Translations under genes and position numbers: made by a program | Shown: positions 6,872 to 11,633 of the stretch, one piece after another | Position numbering within the stretch: position 1 is the first letter of the stretch | How the letters are laid out: each line of letters starts with the position of its first letter | From: Geobacter sp. | GTDB lineage: Bacteria > Desulfobacterota > Desulfuromonadia > Geobacterales > DSM-12255 | NCBI GenBank assembly: GCA_012026855.1 | Contig: VEOV01000069.1 | Coordinates: 1 to 11,633 of the forward strand | Reading direction: 5' to 3' | Length of the DNA stretch: 11,633 bases | The notes under the pieces: generated by a model | What the model was told of the DNA's origin: nothing | Database searches by the model: none | The model's input: only the letters and a program-made list of their open reading frames with translations

Positions 6872-7713
6872 CTTGACTGCTTCGCAGAGGCAACTGTGTT
6901 GTAGAGGAGCATGGTGATGGTCATCGGGCCGACCCCGCCGGGAACCGGAGTGATGGCGGCAGCACGCTCGGCGGCGGCAGCATACTCCACATCGCCGACC
7001 AGTTTCTTCTCACCGACACGGTTGACGCCGACATCGATGACAATGGCCCCTTCCTTGATCCAGTCACCCTTGATCATCTCAGGCACCCCTACAGCCGCAA
7101 TGACCACATCGGCTGAACGGACAACATCGGCAAGGTTTTTGGTGCGGGAGTGGCAGATTGTGACGGTGGCATGCTGCTGCAGGCACATCATGGCGACCGG
7201 TTTGCCGACAATATTGGACCTGCCGACGACAACGACACTTTTGCCGGCAAGCTCGACACCGCTCTCCTTGAGCATGATCATAACCCCGTAAGGAGTACAT
7301 GGCTGGAATGTCGGTTTGCCGACCATGAGACGGCCAACATTGTATGGATGGAAACCGTCAACATCCTTGGCCGGTGAAATCGCCTCCAGCACCTTGTCGG
7401 TGTTGATCTGTTTGGGCAGTGGCAATTGCACCAGAATGCCGTTAATCCTGGGATCGGCGTTCAAACGATCTATAAGGGCAAGGAGCTCGACTTCAGTGGT
7501 TTCTGCAGAGAGCTTGTGTTCAGCGGAAAAGATCCCCACATCAGCGCAAGCCTTTTCCTTCATACTGACGTAGACCTTGCTGGCCGGGTCTTCACCTACC
7601 AGCACTACGGCAAGCCCGGGGATGACACCCTGCCCCTTCAGGGCAGCGACTTCCGCAGTAAGCTCTCCTCGAATTTTTGCAGCAATAGCTTTCCCGTCGA
7701 TAACAGTCGCCAT
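6868..7713 (-). CDS. folD: Bifunctional methylene-THF dehydrogenase/methenyl-THF cyclohydrolase
   Basis: FolD interconverts 5,10-methylene-THF and 10-formyl-THF using NADP, the step just before MetF. The 281-residue length is typical. Visible are VGEDPASKVYVSMKEKAC (39-56), with Tyr48 and catalytic Lys52, and the QLPLPKQI motif. PAKDVDGFHPYNVGRL is the folate-site segment, GKSVVVVGRSNIVGKPVA the Rossmann binding loop, and TPVPGGVGPMTITML the C-terminal signature. Two adjacent ATGs occur (7716 and 7713); GGAG is 6 bases from the second and 3 from the first, so I prefer 7713. The gene overlaps the metV-like gene and follows the fmdB-like gene by 30 bases, in one operon. Frames on the opposite strand here are shadows. 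Confidence 0.96.
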   Translation of the reverse strand: MATVIDGKAIAAKIRGELTAEVAALKGQGVIPGLAVVLVGEDPASKVYVSMKEKACADVGIFSAEHKLSAETTEVELLALIDRLNADPRINGILVQLPLPKQINTDKVLEAISPAKDVDGFHPYNVGRLMVGKPTFQPCTPYGVMIMLKESGVELAGKSVVVVGRSNIVGKPVAMMCLQQHATVTICHSRTKNLADVVRSADVVIAAVGVPEMIKGDWIKEGAIVIDVGVNRVGEKKLVGDVEYAAAAERAAAITPVPGGVGPMTITMLLYNTVASAKQSR

Positions 7714-7743
7714 CATTTACTCCAGATATGATTTAAGTTGGAT

Positions 7744-7998
7744 TTAAGATGCAGAAGGACAGCCGGCGCAGCCGCCACCGGACGCAGCAGGACAGGCGGC
7801 AGGAGCAGAGCTCTTTGAGCTGCTATCGTAGCCTTCGCTGTACCAGCCGCCCCCCTTGAGAGCGAAAGCAGCGGATGAAATCAGCTTGGTTACAGCCCCG
7901 CCACACTCAGGGCACACGCTAACAGGCGGGTCGGAGAATTTTTGACGTACTTCAAACTGTTTTTCGCATGATGTGCAGCGGTACTCATACATCGGCAT
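7744..7998 (-). CDS. FmdB-family zinc-ribbon protein
   Basis: This 84-residue protein starts MPMYEYRCTSCEKQFEVRQ and continues CPECGG, giving two CxxC pairs (Cys8/11 and Cys29/32) that would bind one zinc. This is the FmdB putative regulatory protein family (about 60-110 residues). After about residue 55 the tail is low-complexity Ser/Ala/Gly with three more cysteines, ending GGGCAGCPSAS. FmdB was named as a suspected regulator of formamidase/amidase genes, but the family's biochemical role is not established. GAGAGG precedes the ATG. It is the first gene of the folD-metV-metF-galU operon and follows a strong promoter, so a role tied to one-carbon metabolism is possible but only inferred from position. 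Confidence 0.88.
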   Translation of the reverse strand: MPMYEYRCTSCEKQFEVRQKFSDPPVSVCPECGGAVTKLISSAAFALKGGGWYSEGYDSSSKSSAPAACPAASGGGCAGCPSAS

Positions 7999-8032
7999 TG
8001 CTAACTACCTCTCGGACTTATTTTACAGCTTG

Positions 8033-8054
8033 AATAATTAATATAATAATTAAT
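8033..8054. repeat. AT-rich direct repeat in the fmdB-like promoter
   Basis: AATAATTAAT occurs at 8033-8042 and again at 8045-8054, a 12-base period. It covers the -10 region of the promoter on the minus strand. It may bind a regulator or simply help strand opening. Confidence 0.35.
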
Positions 8055-8069
8055 GGCCGGTTTTGTCAA
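8040..8069 (-). promoter_or_regulatory. Sigma-70 promoter for the fmdB-like/folD/metV/metF/galU operon
   Basis: On the minus strand TTGACA (8069-8064, perfect) and TATATT (8045-8040, 5/6) are 18 bases apart, in an AT-rich region with a direct repeat. The expected start near 8033 gives a leader of about 35 bases before the ATG at 7998. The -35 box overlaps the stop region of the DUF167 gene. Read-through from upstream remains possible because no terminator is visible. Confidence 0.6.
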
Positions 8070-8374
8070 TTATTGAGGAGTTTGGCGATGACGGCCATAG
8101 TTTCTGCCGGAGTTGACCCACTGATCTGCAGACGCTTGTGGCGTGATTTATGCCCGGAGATAATGGTTATATTAGACTTGGCCGTCCTGAAGATTCGGGA
8201 GAAGAGCTCGATGCAGAGCCGATTGGCGGCATCATCAACCGGCGGAGATGTGACCCTGACCTTGAGTTCATCCCCCTGGATGCCGCAAATTTCTGTTTTG
8301 GAAGCCCTCGGTTGCAGATGAAGTCTTATGACTGACCGGTCGTCTGCCCCGCTGATCAACAGCTCCGGAATCAT
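8066..8374 (-). CDS. DUF167 family protein (YggU-like)
   Basis: This 102-residue protein has the DUF167 signature: LHLQPRASKTEICGIQGDEL, then LKVRVTSPPVDDAANRL, and a second basic segment GHKSRHKRLQISG near the end. The fold is small alpha/beta; no function is established, though the family is widespread and its genes often neighbour yggT, as here. I start at the ATG at 8374, which overlaps the divIVA stop by one base (TGATG); a TTG one codon upstream is possible but less likely. No good ribosome-binding site is seen, so translation probably depends on coupling to divIVA. Confidence 0.87.
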   Translation of the reverse strand: MIPELLISGADDRSVIRLHLQPRASKTEICGIQGDELKVRVTSPPVDDAANRLCIELFSRIFRTAKSNITIISGHKSRHKRLQISGSTPAETMAVIAKLLNN

Positions 8375-8826
8375 CAAGCCGACTCGTCGAGGGAGAGCAA
8401 CTTAAGGTGTGCCTCAAGCAGAGACTTCAGATTTGACTCAAACTGGGTCTTTTGCCTTCTGGTGTCATGAATCTGGTTTTGCAGCTGCAGCAGCCTGTTT
8501 TCGGCATCGGCGACAATCCGCTCCCCCTTCAGCTCTGCCTCGGAAACTATCAGCTTGGCCTCTTTCTGCGCATTAGCCTTCATCTCCTCCGAGATTTTCT
8601 GCGCCGCCAGCATGGTTTCCCTCAGGGTAACCTCGCGCTGGGAGAGCTCTTCGAGCTGCAGTGCAACCTTACGTCCCTGCTCCTTGAGTTCGGTATTCTC
8701 ACGAATCAGCGTCTCCATCTCAGCGGCAACAATCTGCAGAAACGCGTCAACATCGTTCGGGTCGAGCCCGCCAAGCATCTTGCCCTTAAACTGCTGCTGC
8801 TGGATATCGAGAGGGGTAATATTCAT
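8374..8826 (-). CDS. divIVA: DivIVA-domain coiled-coil protein
   Basis: The N-terminus, TPLDIQQQQFKGKMLGGLDP then NDVDAFLQIVAAEM, is the DivIVA lipid-binding domain. DivIVA proteins bind curved membrane at poles and septa and recruit division or polar-growth proteins. Residues about 30-145 are a long coiled coil rich in Glu, Lys, Leu and Gln, with an Ala/Glu/Lys-rich middle. The length of 150 residues fits the short form. The family is best known in Gram-positive bacteria but also occurs in Geobacter-type and other deltaproteobacterial lineages. The ATG overlaps the yggT stop by one base (TGATG), and the stop overlaps the next ATG in the same way. The role in division is inferred from family and neighbours. 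Confidence 0.88.
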   Translation of the reverse strand: MNITPLDIQQQQFKGKMLGGLDPNDVDAFLQIVAAEMETLIRENTELKEQGRKVALQLEELSQREVTLRETMLAAQKISEEMKANAQKEAKLIVSEAELKGERIVADAENRLLQLQNQIHDTRRQKTQFESNLKSLLEAHLKLLSLDESA

Positions 8827-9134
8827 CAGAAAGCTCCTGTATTAAGCCTATAACCCAGTTCTTTGACGCTCTGGACAACAAAACCCCTGACAAAGGTGAT
8901 CGCCAGAATCACTACCAGGGGGGAAAGGTCTATCCCTCCCATATAGGGCATTTTGCTCCTGATTTTGTAAAGCACCGGATCGGTTGCCCTGTGGAGGAAC
9001 TTTACAATGGGGTTGTAAGGATCCGGATTAACCCATGAGAGCAGAGCGCTGGCGATGATGATGTACATATACATGGTGAGCAGCAGATCGGAAATTTTTG
9101 CAAAAGAGATGAGCAGATTGCCCAGGATGAACAT
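8826..9134 (-). CDS. YggT family integral membrane protein
   Basis: This 102-residue protein has two hydrophobic segments (about 16-36 and 69-88) flanking the family motif SWVNPDPYNPIVKFLHRATD, with a Pro-rich short loop before the second. YggT proteins (YlmG in Gram-positives) lie near division genes; a link to septum or nucleoid organisation has been suggested for relatives, but the molecular role is unsettled. It is the first gene of a three-gene operon with divIVA and DUF167, downstream of a good promoter. The ribosome-binding site is weak. I follow the ATG at 9134, giving MFILGNLL. Confidence 0.9.
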   Translation of the reverse strand: MFILGNLLISFAKISDLLLTMYMYIIIASALLSWVNPDPYNPIVKFLHRATDPVLYKIRSKMPYMGGIDLSPLVVILAITFVRGFVVQSVKELGYRLNTGAF

Positions 9135-9166
9135 GATAGACCCACTTTTTATTGTAATTTTGCGTT

Positions 9167-9195
9167 CTTATATCATTAGAGGGGGGTTGAGTCAA
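9167..9195 (-). promoter_or_regulatory. Sigma-70 promoter for the yggT-divIVA-DUF167 operon
   Basis: On the minus strand TTGACT (9195-9190, 5/6) and TATAAG (9172-9167, 5/6) are exactly 17 bases apart. The expected start near 9160 leaves a leader of about 26 bases before the ATG at 9134. It lies just downstream of the terminator of the preceding gene. Confidence 0.65.
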
Positions 9196-9214
9196 GCAGC
9201 GTCGCGTGGCGGGG

Positions 9215-9242
9215 AAAAAGGGGCGGAAGGATGTTCCGCCCC
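9215..9242 (-). terminator. Rho-independent terminator after the cytidylate kinase-like gene
   Basis: Read on the minus strand, a perfect 9-bp stem GGGGCGGAA/TTCCGCCCC (9242-9234 with 9228-9220) encloses a 5-base loop and is followed by five T residues (9219-9215). It starts 10 bases beyond the gene's TGA. Confidence 0.9.
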
Positions 9243-9251
9243 ATTGGTGAG

Positions 9252-9953
9252 TCACCGGTGGGCCTCGACAAAGGCAGCCATTGTCTGGGCAATCTGTGTG
9301 GCGCTGCTCCTGTCGTTGTTGAAGATAAGATGGTAGTAATCCGGATTATTAATATCCCTGTCAAGGAAGTCGCGCACGAACTTTTCCCGAGCACGCTGAC
9401 GCTTCTCAATCATTGACACCGCTTCTGCCTGGCTTACCTTGGCACGTCTGGCTATGGATGCGGTCTTGACCTCCAATGAGCCGAAAATCCTGAAGTGCAG
9501 GCACCCTTTCATCGACTGGGTAACAATCGCCCCCCCCATGCCTACGATGATGGCATTGCCGCCGGAAGCAATGGCGACTATCTGCCTGGCAAGCAGCTGA
9601 AAATCATCGCGCTCGTTCTTCCATTTTGTTGAGAGCGATGAAAACATGTCATCCAGCCACCGTGGCCTTTTACCCAGGTTGTGCAGGATGTCGGCCGAAA
9701 TGGCGTGATGTTTGGCGACTTCATCCACAAGGGTGCGGTCAACAAGCGCCCACGGTTCGCCACTGCTTTTTTCCAGGATGCCCTTCAAAATTTCGGCGGT
9801 TGGATACCCTTCACAACCGAACTCTCTGGATATGGTTACCGTCCGTCTGGGCTTGACGATGCTCGATTCATCAGCAAGTTTTGCCCTGCGGTTTACCTCA
9901 ATAAGCCCTGCCAGCCTCTGTTCTATGGATGGAACAAGCAGATTTTCGCCCAT
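9252..9953 (-). CDS. Cytidylate kinase-like family protein
   Basis: This 233-residue protein fits the cytidylate kinase-like group (Cytidylate_kin2). A family-type start RTVTISREFGCEGYPTAEIL (37-56) aligns with the phosphate-binding loop. VDRTLVDEVAKHH follows at 71-83, then a helical lid region with RRAKVSQAEA and KRQRAREKFVRDF. NNPDYYHLIFNND near the end is a typical segment of this group. The usual Gly-Ser-Gly-Gly of the loop reads Gly-Cys-Glu-Gly, and there is no lysine in the classical P-loop place, so nucleotide phosphorylation is not assured; related proteins may have regulatory roles. I chose the ATG at 9953 because GGAGG lies 6 bases before it, rather than a TTG at 9959 that abuts GGAGG. 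The gene is monocistronic: divergent from acpS and ended by its own terminator. Confidence 0.85.
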   Translation of the reverse strand: MGENLLVPSIEQRLAGLIEVNRRAKLADESSIVKPRRTVTISREFGCEGYPTAEILKGILEKSSGEPWALVDRTLVDEVAKHHAISADILHNLGKRPRWLDDMFSSLSTKWKNERDDFQLLARQIVAIASGGNAIIVGMGGAIVTQSMKGCLHFRIFGSLEVKTASIARRAKVSQAEAVSMIEKRQRAREKFVRDFLDRDINNPDYYHLIFNNDRSSATQIAQTMAAFVEAHR

Positions 9954-9992
9954 GGCCAACCTCCGGTGTGGAATTAATCGTTTCTTTAATTA

Positions 9993-10016
9993 TTACCTGT
10001 AAATCGGGGGAGTCAA
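9993..10016 (-). promoter_or_regulatory. Possible promoter for the cytidylate kinase-like gene
   Basis: On the minus strand TTGACT (5/6) occupies 10016-10011. TAATAA lies 15 bases and TAATTA 18 bases downstream of it; neither -10 is convincing. The -35 box matches that of the yggT promoter and is likewise followed by a run of C residues. Confidence 0.3.
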
Positions 10017-10034
10017 GTTGCCAGCATCGGCAGA

Positions 10035-10062
10035 TTGCCTTTGACAGATAAAAAGGTATAAT
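10035..10062 (+). promoter_or_regulatory. Sigma-70 promoter for acpS-nnr
   Basis: TTGCCT (10035-10040, 4/6) and a perfect TATAAT (10057-10062) are 16 bases apart. Transcription would start near 10069, only a few bases before the ATG at 10072. That argues for the TTG at 10084 as the true acpS start. TTGACA at 10041-10046 is too close (10 bases) to act with this -10. Confidence 0.55.
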
Positions 10063-10083
10063 GCAGCAGAAATGGAGGGTAAA

Positions 10084-10464
10084 TTGATAATCGGTACCGG
10101 TGTTGACATAGCTGAAATCGCCCGCTTCGAACGTTTTATCAAAGAGGATAATCAGCCTCTTTTCCGGCGTCTATTCACCCAAAGGGAGATGGATTACTGC
10201 TTTGCCAGAAAACTTGCCGCCCAGCACCTTGCGCTTCGCTTTGCCGCCAAGGAGTCCTTTCTCAAGGCCCTAGGCACCGGGTTACGCGACGGCATCAACT
10301 GGCTGGACATAGAAGTCGTCAATAATGAGCTGGGCAAACCGGCACTGGAACTCTCCGGCAAGGCTGCTGATTTTTTTGTGGCGGCCGGTGGCTGGAAGAG
10401 CCACCTGTCCATGTCCCACGATGCCGGCGCTGCCGTGGCAATGGTAATTCTGGAGGGGAAATGA
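10084..10464 (+). CDS. acpS: Holo-[acyl-carrier-protein] synthase
   Basis: AcpS transfers 4'-phosphopantetheine from CoA to a serine of apo-ACP, activating fatty acid synthesis. Family motifs are clear: IIGTGVDIAEIARFERF at the start, with the metal-binding Asp in GVDI, then FTQREMDYC, and RFAAKESFLKALGTG with the second metal-binding Glu. HLSMSHDAGAAVAMVI lies near the end. I start at TTG 10084, which gives the standard 126 residues, places GGAGG (10074-10078) 5 bases upstream and fits the promoter. The ATG at 10072 would add four residues without a ribosome-binding site. The stop overlaps nnr by 4 bases (ATGA). Confidence 0.92.
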   Translation: MIIGTGVDIAEIARFERFIKEDNQPLFRRLFTQREMDYCFARKLAAQHLALRFAAKESFLKALGTGLRDGINWLDIEVVNNELGKPALELSGKAADFFVAAGGWKSHLSMSHDAGAAVAMVILEGK

Positions 10465-11633
10465 AGCTGGTCAGCGCCCAGACCATGCAGGAAATTGATC
10501 GGCTGACCATCAAGGAATTCGGAGTACCCGGTCTGACGCTGATGGAACGTGCTGGCGCCAACTGCGCAGAGGCCATCGCCGGGCGTTTTGCCGGAACTCC
10601 CGACCCGAGGGTTCTTGTGATTGCCGGCTAGGGGAACAACGGCGGCGATGGTTTTGTCATTGCCCGGCTGCTGGCGGCCAGCGGCTGGCAAGTGGAATTG
10701 GCGCTGTTTGCCGAACCGGCCGGTCTTGCCGGCGATGCTAAAATCAACTATGAACGGCTTCCAGCTGCAACTGGCGTCATTGTTCGCCCGGATGCGGCAA
10801 GTCTGGCTAAGCTCTGCAGTAAAGCAACGGTCATTGTCGACGCCCTCTTCGGTACCGGGCTCAGCACTGCCCTTGCCCCCCCGTTTGACGCTGTCGTAGA
10901 GGCTGTCAACAGTTCGGGCAAGCCAATAGTTGCCGTGGACATCCCATCCGGGGTAGATGCCTCCACCGGCAGAATTTGCGGCACTGCAATCAATGCAGCG
11001 CTTACGGTAACCTTTGCCGCTGCCAAGCTGGGTCATTTCCTCTATCCCGGGGCAAGCCATTGCGGTGAACTTCTGGTAACCGATATCGGCATACCTCAAG
11101 AACTGCTGACCGTGGCACCTGGAGTCACACTGGTCGATGCTGCACACAGTGCATCGCTGCTCATACCTCGCCGCAGGACAGACCACAAAGGGAGCAGCGG
11201 CCATGCGCTCATCGTCGCCGGTTCGGTCGGCAAAAGCGGCGCGGCGGCCATGGCGGCCAACAGTGCAGTCCGCAGCGGCGCCGGGCTGGTTACCCTGGCA
11301 GCACCGGAAGCAATCAACCAGATTCTGGAAATAAAAACCACTGAAGCAATGACTTTCCCTCTGGCCAGCTCTGCCTGTGGCACCATCTCCCCGGATGCAA
11401 TCAACGCTATTATGGCCTGTGCAGCCGGCAAAAATGTCATGGCGCTCGGCCCCGGAATCGGCTCTGATCAGGCTGTGGCGGAAGTTGTCAGGAAAATCGC
11501 CGAAGCTGTCGAACTGCCGCTGGTCCTGGATGCTGACGGACTGAATGCCATCTCGGGACAAATCACTATCTTGTCGCGACGCAAGGCCTCTTTTATCATC
11601 ATGACCCCCCATCCGGGTGAGATGGCACGCCTG
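10461..11633 (+). pseudogene. nnr: NAD(P)HX epimerase/dehydratase, interrupted by in-frame TAG; runs off window
   Basis: Nnr repairs hydrated NAD(P)H: the N-terminal domain epimerises NAD(P)HX and the C-terminal domain dehydrates it using ADP. From the ATG, which overlaps the acpS stop and follows GGAGGGG, the frame reads MKLVSAQTMQEIDRLTI, then LTLMERAGANCAEAI. Codon 57 is TAG (10629-10631), inside the signature whose flanks read VLVIAG and GNNGGDGFVIARLL. Family members usually have Lys, Pro or another residue there; AAG to TAG is a single change. The rest of the frame is intact to the window end (391 codons). It includes VDIPSGVDASTG, AAAKLGHFLYPGASH, the second-domain start HKGSSGHALIVAGSVGKSGA, ALGPGIGSD, LVLDADGLNA and MTPHPGEMARL. 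Without suppression only a 56-residue stub is made. A 472-codon open frame on the opposite strand is a shadow. Confidence 0.87.

Noticed and set aside
10041..10062. TTGACA next to TATAAT as an acpS promoter pair
   Set aside because: The spacing is only 10 bases; TTGCCT at 10035 gives a workable 16-base spacer with the same -10.
10629..10631. Pyrrolysine-type decoding of the nnr TAG
   Set aside because: No associated genes are visible, the motif position has no need of a special residue, and metF uses TAG as a normal stop in the same window.
10621..10899. Short plus-strand open frame starting just before the nnr TAG
   Set aside because: It lies in a different frame from nnr, whose conserved motifs continue in the original frame past the TAG; it has no family resemblance.
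10194..11612. A 472-codon open frame antisense to acpS and nnr
   Set aside because: The plus strand encodes recognisable AcpS and Nnr motifs throughout. The antisense protein is a shadow with no recognisable domain or ribosome-binding site.

Overview
This window looks like chromosomal DNA from a Geobacter-type bacterium (Desulfuromonadia, the former Deltaproteobacteria). I infer this from three things: the acetate/cation symporter C-terminus at the left edge, the pairing of a methylenetetrahydrofolate reductase with a MetV-like cysteine-rich partner, and a DivIVA gene sitting with YggT and DUF167 genes. This is a judgement from protein character, not a database match, and I do not name a species. 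Most of the window is housekeeping DNA. I see no insertion sequence, phage gene, CRISPR array, tRNA or rRNA.

Left part, + strand (1-4386). The window opens in the end of an actP-like symporter, closed by a strong terminator. A DUF294 nucleotidyltransferase-like protein follows. Next comes a small hypothetical protein with its own plausible promoter, then a Pal-type lipoprotein gene broken near its 3' end by an in-frame TAA and followed by a perfect hairpin terminator. A half-length TauE/SafE membrane protein and a membrane-anchored family 2 glycosyltransferase complete this part.

Middle, - strand (9953 down to 4362). A cytidylate kinase-like gene ends in its own terminator. A yggT-divIVA-DUF167 operon follows, driven by a near-consensus sigma-70 promoter. 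An operon fmdB-like/folD/metV/metF/galU then starts from another promoter with a perfect TTGACA box. The folD, metV and metF genes overlap by 4 bases each and encode successive one-carbon folate steps. The galU gene follows metF at once and converges on the glycosyltransferase gene, with the two 3' ends overlapping.

Right part, + strand (10018-11633). acpS, probably starting at a TTG codon, overlaps by 4 bases a bifunctional NAD(P)HX epimerase/dehydratase gene (nnr) that runs off the window. The nnr frame contains an in-frame TAG at codon 57, inside its most conserved motif.

The main anomaly is that two well-conserved genes (pal-like and nnr) each carry one in-frame nonsense codon with the rest of the frame intact. 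Sequencing error or recent pseudogenisation is the simplest explanation. Stop-codon reassignment is unlikely because TAA and TAG are both used as ordinary stops elsewhere in the window. I found no convincing undescribed system.
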